Shown one piece after another: positions 25,110 through 33,877 of a stretch of DNA of 64,000 nucleotides. The position numbers and the translations under genes were made by a program. Source of the DNA: an uncultured Clostridia bacterium (GTDB taxonomy: Bacteria; Bacillota; Clostridia; Oscillospirales; Acutalibacteraceae); contig CAMVEX010000006.1 of NCBI GenBank assembly GCA_947166625.1, forward strand, positions 1 through 64,000, given 5' to 3'. Each line of letters starts with the position of its first letter. Positions within the stretch are counted from its first letter, which is position 1. The notes below the pieces were generated by a model. The model searched no databases, was not told the origin of the DNA, and worked only from the letters and a program-made list of their open reading frames with translations.

Positions 25110-25890
25110 TTTCTCTCCCCTTCCTTATCTTATCGGCAACGGCAGCCGACTGCACCGCCGCCTCAACATTATGAACTCTTATCATATCCGCTCCGTTTAT
25201 TATCGCAAGGGCATTCGCCGCGCTTGTGGCCCAATCGGATCGGGCGGGAGGGCATGAGCGGATAAACCTCTTTCTCGAAAGAGCGGCAAGAAGGGCATAC
25301 CCTTCGATTTTAACAAGAGAAAGATTTGACAGAAGCTCATAATTATCGCTTTCGGATTTGCCGAAGCCGAAGCCCGGATCGAGTATAAGAGAGGATCTGT
25401 CAAGGCCGCATTTTTCCGCTTTTTTTACACAGTCTTCAAAGAATTCTCTGACCGACGCGATGACTCCGCGAGGGTATTCAGCCGTAAAATCAGCCCCTCC
25501 GGGATTATGGGTAACGATATATTTGCACGAATGCTTCACTGCGAGAGCGGCGATTTCTGGATTGAATTCTCCACTGACATCGTTGATTATCTCCGCTCCC
25601 TGTCTGAACGCCTCAGCGGCGCATTCGGGATAGAAGGTATCGACTGATACGGGTATTCTGACCTTGCCGATGACCGATCGGAGAGCCGGAACGAGCCTTT
25701 TAAGCTCTTCATCACAGCTTAAAATATCGGCGCCCGGGCGAGTAGAATTACACCCTATATCTATGATATCCGCTCCGAGAGATTCGATTTCAACGGCACG
25801 CTCAGCCGCGAGATCTGGGGTATTGTATAATCCTCCGTCCGAAAAAGAATCGGGGGTATAATTGAGGATGCCCATTATGAGAGTTTTCAT
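25102..25890 (-). CDS. folP: Dihydropteroate synthase
   Basis: A 262-residue TIM-barrel enzyme that joins p-aminobenzoate to dihydropterin pyrophosphate, the target of sulfonamides. MGILNYTPDSFSDGG and DIGCNSTRPGA are the two pterin-binding signatures, and LDPGFGFGKS and IRVHNV follow. The start MKTLIMG has its ATG sharing one base with the folE stop (TGATG), so it is coupled. The longer ORF start lies within folE and is rejected. Confidence 0.94.
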   Translation of the reverse strand: MKTLIMGILNYTPDSFSDGGLYNTPDLAAERAVEIESLGADIIDIGCNSTRPGADILSCDEELKRLVPALRSVIGKVRIPVSVDTFYPECAAEAFRQGAEIINDVSGEFNPEIAALAVKHSCKYIVTHNPGGADFTAEYPRGVIASVREFFEDCVKKAEKCGLDRSSLILDPGFGFGKSESDNYELLSNLSLVKIEGYALLAALSRKRFIRSCPPARSDWATSAANALAIINGADMIRVHNVEAAVQSAAVADKIRKGRENG

Positions 25891-26453
25891 CACTCTCTGC
25901 CTCCGGTAAGAAGTGACAGAGCCTCGGCCCTTGTCTTTGAATCGACCCTCATAATGCCTCTGAGCGCAGAGGTACGGGTCTGCGAGCCTGACGCTCTCGC
26001 GCCGCGCATAGTCATGCAAAGATGCTCCGCTTCGATCACGACCGCAACTCCCATGGGATGAAGGTTTTCATCGAGAAAATCCGCTATCTGCATGGTGAGG
26101 CGCTCCTGAAGCTGGGGCCTTTTGGCAAACGAATCAACTATCCTTGCGAGCTTTGAGAGCCCTATCACCTTGCCGTCTGACGGGATATAGGCGATATGCG
26201 CCTTGCCTATAAACGGCAAAAGATGATGCTCACACATTGAATAGAGCGGTATATCCCTGACGATGACCATCTCTTCGCTGCCCTCATCAAAAAGCTTGAG
26301 ATGCCTCTTGGGATCGTCGCTCAGACCCGAAAAGATCTCTTCATACATCCTCGCGACTCTCGCCGGAGTTTCAAGTAGGCCGGGTCTGGAGGGATCTTCA
26401 CCGACCGCTTCAAGAATATCGCGGACCGCGTTTTCAATTTTTTCTTTATCCAT
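25890..26453 (-). CDS. folE: GTP cyclohydrolase I
   Basis: A 187-residue T-fold enzyme that opens GTP to dihydroneopterin triphosphate, the first step of folate synthesis. [13 protein letters not shown] provides the zinc Cys and His ligands, [14 protein letters not shown] the later Cys, and [12 protein letters not shown] the conserved helix. AGGTG lies before the ATG at 26453. It heads the fol cluster but is the ninth gene of a longer minus-strand unit starting at rpe; no tetrahydrofolate riboswitch is seen before it. Confidence 0.94.
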   Translation of the reverse strand: MDKEKIENAVRDILEAVGEDPSRPGLLETPARVARMYEEIFSGLSDDPKRHLKLFDEGSEEMVIVRDIPLYSMCEHHLLPFIGKAHIAYIPSDGKVIGLSKLARIVDSFAKRPQLQERLTMQIADFLDENLHPMGVAVVIEAEHLCMTMRGARASGSQTRTSALRGIMRVDSKTRAEALSLLTGGRE

Positions 26454-26468
26454 CGGTATCACCTGCGT

Positions 26469-27638
26469 TTACTTAAAAATGAAGGTCAGCGTGAAAAATC
26501 CCGCGTCTTCGTAATAGCCGGAGAGCGACCTTGCGAGATCGGTCCCTCTGCCGGATCTCACGCCGGAAAGGATCTTGTAGATCCCTCCGCCTTTTATCAG
26601 CTCGGAATTTGCGCTGTCATAGGATTCCTTTGTGACAAAGCTTATCTGAATATTTTTTTCTCCCGAATTATAGAGTTTGAGAATAAGCTCCTTCAGCCTG
26701 CTTTCATCGGATTTGGAAAAATTCGGGAAACGGAGCCCGTTGCGGACGTAATAATTATCATCCGTGCTCGTGCATCCAGGAGAATAGGAGAAATCGCTGT
26801 GGTTGACGCCTATCGCATCATCCGTTAAATTAAAATAGGTGTGAAGGCTCATAGCGACGGTGTTGGAGCTGACGGGATCATCCCAGGTGAGGTCGAGATG
26901 ATAATAGTTGCCGTTTATCTTGACGATATTCCACATGTGGTCTCCTCCCCCTTTATTGGAGTCGGATTCCGCCTTGCCGCTCACAAGAGCGCTCTCTATG
27001 CCGATTTTATCAAACACATATTTTGCCGCCTTGGAATACCCTTCGCACGCTGCCTCACCGTTGACAAGGGCGCCGTAAGCCGATGAATAAAAATAATTAT
27101 TATCCTCCAGCTTATATGTGCAGTTTTTTATGATATAATCATGCACCTCAAGCTCGCAGCGGTATTCATCGCTCAGATCCGAAAGGGAGGCAATGATAAG
27201 ATCTCTCTTTTCGCGCATTTCTCTGTCAGCCTTGTCATACTCTTCCTTTGTCATTATGTAATCAAAGGAGATATAGTCATTCCAAAGCTCGCTGTTAAGC
27301 CTGCATTTGCGCCCGAGAAAAATGAGATCGGGATTATCGTTGAGCAGAGCCTTGAACACATTGTCGAGCTGTTTTTCGCTAAGATCGGGCACAAGGATGC
27401 GCTCGGGCATATCGTAAATGCTCTCAAGAATGAGATTATATGCCTGCTTCTCAATGGGAGACAGACCGGGAAAATAGGTCTTGAATCTTGAGCCCGCGGC
27501 TGATTCTTCAACGGCGCCTATATATCTGTTTATAATCGGTTTCTCTATATCGGGGTATTCTCTTCTAATCTGAATGAAACCCGTCACCGCCAAAACAGCG
27601 GCGAGAAAAATCAGGAGAATTCCTGTCTTTTTTTTCAT
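26469..27638 (-). CDS. Membrane-anchored transglutaminase-like protein
   Basis: A 389-residue protein with one N-terminal membrane anchor (TGILLIFLAAVLAVTGF) and an extracytoplasmic transglutaminase-like fold. The catalytic triad is in order: Cys in NGEAACEGYSKA near residue 197, His in GDHMWNIVK, and Asp in YYHLDLTWDDP. Such bacterial proteins act as peptidases or in cross-linking at the cell surface. It lies 15 nt before folE in the same unit, without evident functional connection to folate. The C-terminal 100 residues are not assignable. Confidence 0.85.
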   Translation of the reverse strand: MKKKTGILLIFLAAVLAVTGFIQIRREYPDIEKPIINRYIGAVEESAAGSRFKTYFPGLSPIEKQAYNLILESIYDMPERILVPDLSEKQLDNVFKALLNDNPDLIFLGRKCRLNSELWNDYISFDYIMTKEEYDKADREMREKRDLIIASLSDLSDEYRCELEVHDYIIKNCTYKLEDNNYFYSSAYGALVNGEAACEGYSKAAKYVFDKIGIESALVSGKAESDSNKGGGDHMWNIVKINGNYYHLDLTWDDPVSSNTVAMSLHTYFNLTDDAIGVNHSDFSYSPGCTSTDDNYYVRNGLRFPNFSKSDESRLKELILKLYNSGEKNIQISFVTKESYDSANSELIKGGGIYKILSGVRSGRGTDLARSLSGYYEDAGFFTLTFIFK

Positions 27639-27670
27639 TATTTATCCTCTCGACCGTTATGATCTCACAG

Positions 27671-28525
27671 TCATTTTATCTGATTCGGTTTTTCCGCAAT
27701 AACCGTCTCCTTAACCCCTGTATTGAACAAATCATTTGCATAATCTCTCAGCTCGGAAAAGACCACGACGGTCATATCCGTATAGAGGATATTCGCAATA
27801 CGCGAATAGATGCTTTCTATACCGCCGGCGTTATCGGGATTGATGACATTGCGAAGGACTCCCTCAAGCGCCTCTCCCCTGAGTTTGACGGTGTTGCCCT
27901 GCATAAAGCCGGTATAGACAAGATATTTATAGAGGGTATCGCCCTTGATAACATTGCTCCCGCGGGGAAGAATAAGATTGAACGAGCCCCTGTAATTGAT
28001 ACTGTCCGGCAGATCGACCGTGACAGACCCGAAGCGGTTTACCGTCTGCTTGAAGGCTTCGGTATCCGACCCGATATGGTGTGAGATCTTGACGCCGCAG
28101 TATTCTTCGAGCGCCTGCGTCAGACCTTCCGCACCGTATTGCCTGAATATATAGGCGAGAGAGCCGAATTCATTCTCATACTCCACATTTTCATCCACAG
28201 AAGGAGAATAAATTATATATTTGCCGCGCGGCATGATGATTCTGGTGACCCAGAGGAAACGCAGCTCTCCGCTCACGGAATCCTTGCACCAGAAGAGCCA
28301 GCAGTTATCGCTCCTGGGAATATCGGGAGCCGTTTCGGTCTGATCGGCGGTAACTGCGGGGTCGCCTCCCAAAACGGTCCTCAAATCAAAGTCTCCCGCT
28401 CCCATCACCGCCGCGACGGAAACAGCGACGAGCAGCAGCAAAGCCGCCGCGACAGCCGCGGTTATTATATTTCTGTTTCGCCTTTTGGATTTTTTCTCTG
28501 TCCTGAAGGTGATATTCTTACTCAT
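27671..28525 (-). CDS. LytR-CpsA-Psr (LCP)-like protein with degenerate active site
   Basis: A 284-residue protein with a cytosolic basic N terminus, one membrane span (IITAAVAAALLLLVAVSVAAVM) and an extracytoplasmic domain that resembles LCP phosphotransferases (TVNRFGSVTVDLPDSINY matches the LCP core). The usual IPRDT-type catalytic segment is replaced by IIYSPSVDEN and the expected arginines are missing. It may be a non-catalytic LCP relative that binds polyprenyl-phosphate sugars, rather than a teichoic or polysaccharide ligase. It follows the GH13 gene by 3 nt. Confidence 0.68.
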   Translation of the reverse strand: MSKNITFRTEKKSKRRNRNIITAAVAAALLLLVAVSVAAVMGAGDFDLRTVLGGDPAVTADQTETAPDIPRSDNCWLFWCKDSVSGELRFLWVTRIIMPRGKYIIYSPSVDENVEYENEFGSLAYIFRQYGAEGLTQALEEYCGVKISHHIGSDTEAFKQTVNRFGSVTVDLPDSINYRGSFNLILPRGSNVIKGDTLYKYLVYTGFMQGNTVKLRGEALEGVLRNVINPDNAGGIESIYSRIANILYTDMTVVVFSELRDYANDLFNTGVKETVIAEKPNQIK

Positions 28526-28528
28526 TTG

Positions 28529-30379
28529 TCAATCATCGCAATTCAAATATAATATTGCCGTTTCAAAGGCTCCAAGCAAAAGCGCTCTGCCGCAGACCGT
28601 CTGACCGGTCAAAGAAACGAATCCGTCATCCTGAAGTATGTAGGTTATCGGGTGAGGGTTGCGGTTTGCGGCGGTGAGGATTCTCTCTCCCCTTCCGCGC
28701 CTCTCGTAACAGACGCACCCGAGCATATCGGAGACGGGGATAAACTCTCCGTCTTTGAAAACAGGATGCTCTCTGCGGATCTTACCGAGCATACGGTAAT
28801 GGGAAAGAAGCTCTTCATTCTCTCTGCCGTAGGGATAACAGCCGCGGTTATAGGGATCGACTCCGCCGCCTGCTCCCGCCTCATCACCGTAATAGATCGA
28901 AGGAACGCCCGGCAGGGTAAACTGCATGGAGGACACCATTTTAAGAAGGCGGACTCCGCGTTCATGCTGCTCGGCGGTCATATCGCCCTTGTATCTGTTA
29001 ATGGGGTCGCTGACATAGCCGTCAAGAGTACCGAGGCGGCTGAGCACCCTGCAGGTGTCGTGGGTGCCTATATGATTCATAAGGCAGTCAACAACGCATT
29101 TGGGATAGTTTTCGCAAATAACGGAAATTTTATCGTTAAATCCCTCAGCCCTGCCGGTAACGGCAAAATCAATGAGTGCATCGGCAAATGGATAATTCAT
29201 AACGGAATCAAGCTGTGAGCCGGTGAGATAACGCCTGCGTGAGCCGTAGCTGATCTTATTTGACGCATCCTCCCAGACCTCGCCGATTATCAGCGCGTCT
29301 TTATCCTGAGACTTGACGCAGAGGCGAAGGGCATCGAGGAATTTATCGGGAAGCTCATCCGCGACATCAAGCCTCCAGCCGGAAGCGCCGAGCGACTGCC
29401 ACTTTTTAAGCACCGAGCAGATATATTCAATATAACTGTCGCAGTTTTCGTCGGTCTCGGGAAGAATATCCACTCCCCACCAGCTTTCGTATTCATCGGG
29501 CCACTCGCTGAATTTATACCAGGAATAATAGGGTGAATTCTTATCTCTGTATGCTCCGCCGTCGCCGTATCTGCCGTTTTTATTGAAATAGCGGCTGTCT
29601 GACCCGGTATGGCTGAAAACGCCGTCAAGAATGATGTCAATACCGCGGCGCTTTGCAGAGCTGCACAGCCTCTTGAAATCGGTCTGTGTGCCGAGCAGGG
29701 AGTCGATACGCTCATAATCGGCGGTATCGTATCGGTGATTGGATTCAGCCTCAAAAATCGGGTTGAGGTAAATGCAGCCCACACCGAGACTTTCCAGATA
29801 ATCGAGCTTTGACTCAATTCCTTTGAGATCGCCGCAGAAGAAATCATATTTTGTGATATTCCCGTCTTCATCGGGCTCCCACATCGGAAGCCCTCCCCAA
29901 TCATCTCTGATGATTCTGCCGGGAAAGCGGGATTCTTTCTTCTCGCCCGAAAAACAGAATCTGTCCGGAAAGATCTGATAAATGACCGAGCCCTTTACTG
30001 AATCCGGGGTGGTGAAATCCTTATCATAAACCGTGAGCTGGAAATCTTCTCCGCCGCCGGAAATCCTGCCCGACGAACTGTCAAACCTTGTGATGGGCAC
30101 TTCGCCGAAACCGGTCATAAGGGTAAACGAATAGAAATACAGACCGGGCAAACCGGGAGTAAAGCTCCCGCCCCACCAGCTTTCGCCGTTATCGGCGGTA
30201 TATTCGTAATTCATCGGGTAAATAAATTTTTCGCCGTCGCGAATGACATTGATATGAGCCCACGAGCAGTAGAATCCGGCAGGAAGAACGATGCGCAAGG
30301 TAACCTCTGTTCCGTTTTTGACCGCTCCGAAAGGCGTTTTATGCCAACTCAGGCGGGAATTGAAAGGGACAAAATCCAT
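28529..30379 (-). CDS. GH13 alpha-amylase family enzyme (neopullulanase/cyclomaltodextrinase-like)
   Basis: A 616-residue glycoside hydrolase. An N-terminal beta domain of about 130 residues (with SWWGGSF) precedes the barrel. The four GH13 regions are present: ILDGVFSHTG, GWRLDVADE with the nucleophile, IIGEVWEDA with the acid/base, and NHIGTHDT. There is no signal peptide, so it is cytosolic and acts on imported maltodextrins, fitting with glgP in the same window. The start MDFVPFN at 30379 has GGAGGGAG upstream; the longer ORF start has none. It overlaps the preceding 92-residue gene by 31 nt. Confidence 0.9.
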   Translation of the reverse strand: MDFVPFNSRLSWHKTPFGAVKNGTEVTLRIVLPAGFYCSWAHINVIRDGEKFIYPMNYEYTADNGESWWGGSFTPGLPGLYFYSFTLMTGFGEVPITRFDSSSGRISGGGEDFQLTVYDKDFTTPDSVKGSVIYQIFPDRFCFSGEKKESRFPGRIIRDDWGGLPMWEPDEDGNITKYDFFCGDLKGIESKLDYLESLGVGCIYLNPIFEAESNHRYDTADYERIDSLLGTQTDFKRLCSSAKRRGIDIILDGVFSHTGSDSRYFNKNGRYGDGGAYRDKNSPYYSWYKFSEWPDEYESWWGVDILPETDENCDSYIEYICSVLKKWQSLGASGWRLDVADELPDKFLDALRLCVKSQDKDALIIGEVWEDASNKISYGSRRRYLTGSQLDSVMNYPFADALIDFAVTGRAEGFNDKISVICENYPKCVVDCLMNHIGTHDTCRVLSRLGTLDGYVSDPINRYKGDMTAEQHERGVRLLKMVSSMQFTLPGVPSIYYGDEAGAGGGVDPYNRGCYPYGRENEELLSHYRMLGKIRREHPVFKDGEFIPVSDMLGCVCYERRGRGERILTAANRNPHPITYILQDDGFVSLTGQTVCGRALLLGAFETAILYLNCDD

Positions 30380-30627
30380 TCTTGCGCTCCCTCCGGGAAA
30401 AAGTGAATAAACGCGGGCAGCTCGGTGATGCCTATGAGCAGCTCGGTAAGAAAGAAACCGATGTAAACGAGGGCGAGCAGGCAAAGAATGACCGCGATAT
30501 ATCCGGCTATCTTTTTGCCGCGAAGCTTATCCTCATAGCTTATTCCCGTGCCGAAGCGCGAGGTGTATTCAGTTATGCTTTCGCGCTGAGAAGGCTTCAG
30601 CGCCCTGTTTTCAGAATTTCTTTTCAT
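30349..30627 (-). CDS. Small single-span membrane protein in the Rnf-like cluster
   Basis: A 92-residue protein with a polar N terminus of about 38 residues and a hydrophobic segment IAGYIAVILCLLALVYIGFFLTELLIGI that may form one long or two short spans. It takes the place that rnfB would have after rnfA in a complete operon but has no cysteine cluster and is not RnfB. It starts 10 nt after the RnfA-like stop and overlaps the GH13 gene. Function unknown; it could be an accessory subunit of the DEA membrane module. Confidence 0.65.
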   Translation of the reverse strand: MKRNSENRALKPSQRESITEYTSRFGTGISYEDKLRGKKIAGYIAVILCLLALVYIGFFLTELLIGITELPAFIHFFPEGAQEWILSLSIPA

Positions 30628-30637
30628 AATTATTTCC

Positions 30638-31222
30638 TTAAAAAAGCTGTGTTCCGGTAAAACCGATAAAGCCCAGCGAAATCATGGCGACATAAAAGAA
30701 CATCGCGGGGGTTCCCTTGAATATCGGCGGAATATGTTTGTTGCGCTCTATTACTCTCGCACCGCTTCCGATAAGAGCGGCGGCAAGCACAAAGGCAAAG
30801 CCTGCGCCGAGCCCCGAGCCGATACAATCCGTAAGGGAATACGCCGCCGAATCGTTTATGTAGGGGACGGCAAATACGAGGGTATTGAGCGCCGCGATTC
30901 CGAGGATCCCGGTAATTTCTTTATCTTTAACGGCAATATTCGCTATAAACGCGACCGCGAAATAAACTGCGGCAAGCACCGAGGCATATATCAGCGCCTT
31001 GGCGGCGTAGGATCTGACCGAGCCTGTATATGAGGCGATCAGATTGCAGAGAATACTCGTAACCGTGGAGAATCCCGAAATCATAACGGCGAATCTCACA
31101 AAAGTATTGGGGCGCGGAGAAATTCTCATCGCTTCGCTCATGCCGAGGCCCGAGGTCATAACGAGATTCTGGACAAAGACCGTATATAAAGCGGTGATAA
31201 GAAGGCCGGTTATCATTTTCAT
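30638..31222 (-). CDS. RnfA-like membrane subunit lacking both cluster cysteines
   Basis: A 194-residue six-span protein of the RnfA/NqrE family. The fit is seen in VQNLVMTSGLGMSEAM at the first half-helix and in the C-terminal SLGFIGFTG. Canonical RnfA has LGLCP in the first motif and TNCAVLG in the second; the two cysteines bind an intramembrane [2Fe-2S] cluster with RnfE. Here the first is Ser (residue 29) and the second motif reads ALNTLVF with no Cys. The protein thus keeps the fold but not the redox ligands. It overlaps the RnfE-like gene by 4 nt. Confidence 0.8.
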   Translation of the reverse strand: MKMITGLLITALYTVFVQNLVMTSGLGMSEAMRISPRPNTFVRFAVMISGFSTVTSILCNLIASYTGSVRSYAAKALIYASVLAAVYFAVAFIANIAVKDKEITGILGIAALNTLVFAVPYINDSAAYSLTDCIGSGLGAGFAFVLAAALIGSGARVIERNKHIPPIFKGTPAMFFYVAMISLGFIGFTGTQLF

Positions 31223-32019
31223 TCGCCGTCACCTCCGTTTACATCGCCCGGGTAGCCGGTGAGCGACTTTAAGAATTCATCGGTGGATGAAAGGATATTA
31301 TCAATATCATCATAATCGGCTATTATCATTTCGACCGCTTCGGGCTCATCATCCGAGCCTATGTCAAGCGATATTTCTTCGGGCCGATCGGGGCCGTCTT
31401 CTTCGGAGCGGGAGCCGGGATTTCTCTGAGAGAATCTCACGCCCGCTTTAATAAACGCGGCGAGGAAGCCGAGCAAAACGAGGCAGCCGAAGGGCATAGA
31501 CATGGTGCTCATGGTAAATTTCATATTGAGCTCATATCCGCCGACGGTGCCTTTGCCGATGACCTCGCGTATGATCCCGCATATAACGGCGACGGCTCCG
31601 GTGCCGACTGCGGCGGCAAGGGCATCAAGAAATGCGCTTTTTACGCTGTTTTTAACGGCAAAGGTTTCGCAGTGAACGGCGGTAACGGAATTTACCGCAA
31701 TCAGAGGTATGATGATCCTCATACCGAGAGTTATCTCGATAAGCGTTTTTTCTTCGATATAATGCAAAACGGGATAGATGACGGCAATGCCTATCATCAG
31801 ATATATCGCGATCCTGACATATCTGGGGATCTTTTTAAGCAGAGCGCTCGCTATGACGCAGGTGATAATAAGATCAGCCGCGAGCAGAACGGCGATAAAA
31901 AGCGAATCCTTCAGGGTAGCGGTGCCTGCAATTATAGAGCATAATCCGACGCATTGGAAAAGGACCGGATTATTGAGCAGGGCGCCCCTGAGCATATATC
32001 CGCGTGAATTCTCACTCAA
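31219..32019 (-). CDS. RnfE-like membrane subunit with acidic C-terminal extension
   Basis: A 266-residue protein of the RnfE/NqrD family: NNPVLFQCVGLCSIIAGTAT retains the first cluster Cys (residue 27). The second motif reads IPLIAVNSVTAV where canonical RnfE has VNC, so that Cys is Ser (residue 111). A different Cys lies six residues on. About 70 residues beyond the usual end are hydrophilic and acidic (residues about 195-266, EEISLDIGSDDEPE), an uncommon cytosolic tail. Translation starts at TTG, with GGGAGGTGA at good distance. It overlaps the RnfD-like gene by 8 nt. Confidence 0.8.
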   Translation of the reverse strand: MSENSRGYMLRGALLNNPVLFQCVGLCSIIAGTATLKDSLFIAVLLAADLIITCVIASALLKKIPRYVRIAIYLMIGIAVIYPVLHYIEEKTLIEITLGMRIIIPLIAVNSVTAVHCETFAVKNSVKSAFLDALAAAVGTGAVAVICGIIREVIGKGTVGGYELNMKFTMSTMSMPFGCLVLLGFLAAFIKAGVRFSQRNPGSRSEEDGPDRPEEISLDIGSDDEPEAVEMIIADYDDIDNILSSTDEFLKSLTGYPGDVNGGDGE

Positions 32020-32971
32020 CGGAGCTCACCTCCCTGCGCTGTTTACGGGGAGCTATGAAATCCATGATCCGCTTTGTAAGAATATCAAGCAGAGGGCTGA
32101 AAGCGTTGGCAAGAAGCACCGCAAAGCATACCGGCTCCTCAAATGCGCCGAGCTTTCGCATCGCCATGCAAATAATTCCGCAGAAAATGCCGTAGGCGAG
32201 CTTATCGCGCCTGTAAGCGGGCAGAGCGGAATAATCCGTAAGAAGAAATACGGACGCGAACATCAGGCTTCCGGATGAAAGCTCCATGATCATACCGGCG
32301 AGCCTTGAGCCGTTTGAACGGGGAAAAACAAGCGCAAATATGATACACGCGCCGAGAAATCCCGCAGTCGCAAGAAGGGCTTCACGCCTGCGCACCAGGA
32401 GATAAATCATACAGGCGGCAAATACTATTATGCAGCCGGTGCCCATAGGTCCGGCGATATTTCCCGTAAGTATATCAAGAATATTTGAGCCGTTCATCCT
32501 CATCGCACCGCCGTGCATAAGGGTAGAGCCGAGCGAAACGCCGCCCATATATTCTCTGCCCGGCAGATAAGTAAACACTTCATCCTTGAAGCATACGGCG
32601 ACAAACGCAAAGCCCGCCGCCGCAGGAACAAACGGAGCCTGCATACCTCCGCCGAACGGGATCTTGATGACCGTGACGCTGAATGCCGCCGCAAGCACCG
32701 GGATATAAGCCGGAATGCCGGCAGGCATCATCAGCGCTATCATAATGCTCGCGCAAAACGAGCTCAGATCGGCGGCGTAGAATTTTTTATATACGAGAAT
32801 ACTTCCGAAGAAATCGCAGATAAAGCCCGTAACGACCGTGACCGCAAGGGTCCTGACAGCGGGCATTCCGTAATACCAGACGGAAAGCGCGCACGGAAAC
32901 ACGAGCATTATCAGATAGTCTCCGAAAATATTGAGTGATTTCAGACTTGAACTTTTGCTTTCACTCGCCAA
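32012..32971 (-). CDS. RnfD-like membrane subunit with altered flavinylation motif
   Basis: A 319-residue multi-span protein of the RnfD/NqrB family. FFGSILVYKKFYAADLSSFCAS and ILDILTGNIAGPMGTGC match the family. Canonical RnfD carries covalent FMN on Thr or Ser in a D-x-x-[ST]-G-A-[ST] site; here the matching region reads GGVSLGST, near residue 147, with the Asp and Ala changed, so FMN attachment is doubtful. The start is TTG at 32971 with a perfect GGAGGT 6 nt upstream; the longer ORF start has no such site. It follows rpe by 38 nt. No rnfC or rnfG is adjacent. Confidence 0.8.
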   Translation of the reverse strand: MASESKSSSLKSLNIFGDYLIMLVFPCALSVWYYGMPAVRTLAVTVVTGFICDFFGSILVYKKFYAADLSSFCASIMIALMMPAGIPAYIPVLAAAFSVTVIKIPFGGGMQAPFVPAAAGFAFVAVCFKDEVFTYLPGREYMGGVSLGSTLMHGGAMRMNGSNILDILTGNIAGPMGTGCIIVFAACMIYLLVRRREALLATAGFLGACIIFALVFPRSNGSRLAGMIMELSSGSLMFASVFLLTDYSALPAYRRDKLAYGIFCGIICMAMRKLGAFEEPVCFAVLLANAFSPLLDILTKRIMDFIAPRKQRREVSSVE

Positions 32972-33009
32972 GGGGTTACCTCCGTACAGGAGCCTTAAAG
33001 GCGCCTGAA

Positions 33010-33672
33010 TCAAACTGATTTAAGAGCGTTGTTTTTGAGATCTTCTATCATTTTTGCGGGGTCTTCCGATTTGAATACGGCGCTGCCCGCAACAAAAACA
33101 TTCGCGCCCGCCTTTGCGGCAACGCAGACTGTCTCGGCGTTTATTCCGCCGTCCACCTCGATATCGGTTTTAAGGCCGCGCCGCTCGATCTCTTCTTTCA
33201 CCGCGGCGACCTTATCCATCATATCAAACATAAACGACTGACCGCCGAAGCCCGGCTCAACGGTCATCACAAGCACCATATCGAGCCTGTCAAGATAAGG
33301 GAACACAGCCTCGGCAGGGGTTGCCGGTTTGAGGCTTATACCCGTCTTGCATCCGAGAGAACGGATCTTATCTATGGTTTCGCCGACGGGCGAATCACTC
33401 TCGAAATGGAAGGTGATGATATCAGAGCCCGCTTTTGCAAAATCCTCAATATATTTCAGAGGCTCGCTTATCATCAGATGCACGTCAAAGACGAGATCGG
33501 TATATGATCTTATTGATTTGATAACGGGCGCGCCGAAGGTTATATTCGGGACAAAATGACCGTCCATAACATCAAGATGAAGATAATCCGCTCCGCTGTT
33601 TTTCATTTTAACGGATTCGCTGCCGAGGGATGAAAAATCACCCGCGAGCACGGAAGGAGAAATCCTGATCAT
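33010..33672 (-). CDS. rpe: Ribulose-phosphate 3-epimerase
   Basis: A 220-residue TIM-barrel enzyme that interconverts ribulose-5-phosphate and xylulose-5-phosphate. ISPSVLAGDFSSL, HLDVMDGHFVPNITFG with the catalytic Asp and metal-binding His, VMTVEPGFGGQ and EVDGGIN with the second Asp are all present. AGAGGAG lies before the ATG at 33672. It is the first gene of the 13-gene minus-strand unit, behind a strong promoter, and complements the transketolase pair at 37-38 kb in the pentose phosphate pathway. Confidence 0.95.
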   Translation of the reverse strand: MIRISPSVLAGDFSSLGSESVKMKNSGADYLHLDVMDGHFVPNITFGAPVIKSIRSYTDLVFDVHLMISEPLKYIEDFAKAGSDIITFHFESDSPVGETIDKIRSLGCKTGISLKPATPAEAVFPYLDRLDMVLVMTVEPGFGGQSFMFDMMDKVAAVKEEIERRGLKTDIEVDGGINAETVCVAAKAGANVFVAGSAVFKSEDPAKMIEDLKNNALKSV

Positions 33673-33749
33673 AATTGACTCCTCTCGGGTAAAATTGAAA
33701 CTGACATACACGGGGCAGGCAAAAATAACTGCCGCCCTATATTTAATAG

Positions 33750-33778
33750 ATTATAACATAGAGTAAATATAAGGTCAA
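33750..33778 (-). promoter_or_regulatory. Predicted promoter of rpe unit
   Basis: On the minus strand TTGACC and TATAAT are 17 nt apart, about 80 nt before the rpe start. It faces away from the SDR promoter 34 nt further on. Confidence 0.8.
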
Positions 33779-33811
33779 TTATTTTAATTAAATTTATGGG
33801 GCGTATCCGCC

Positions 33812-33840
33812 TTGACATTTAAGAAAAAAACAGATAAAAT
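33812..33840 (+). promoter_or_regulatory. Predicted strong promoter of the SDR gene
   Basis: TTGACA, 17-nt spacer rich in A, TAAAAT. The expected start gives a leader of about 30 nt ending in AAGGAGG, 6 nt before the ATG. Confidence 0.85.
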
Positions 33841-33877
33841 TATAGGGCAAATTTCAGGTATCACAAGGAGGTACATT

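Noticed and set aside
26454-26470. Tetrahydrofolate riboswitch ahead of folE
   Set aside because: Only 15 nt separate folE from the preceding gene, with no room for an aptamer.
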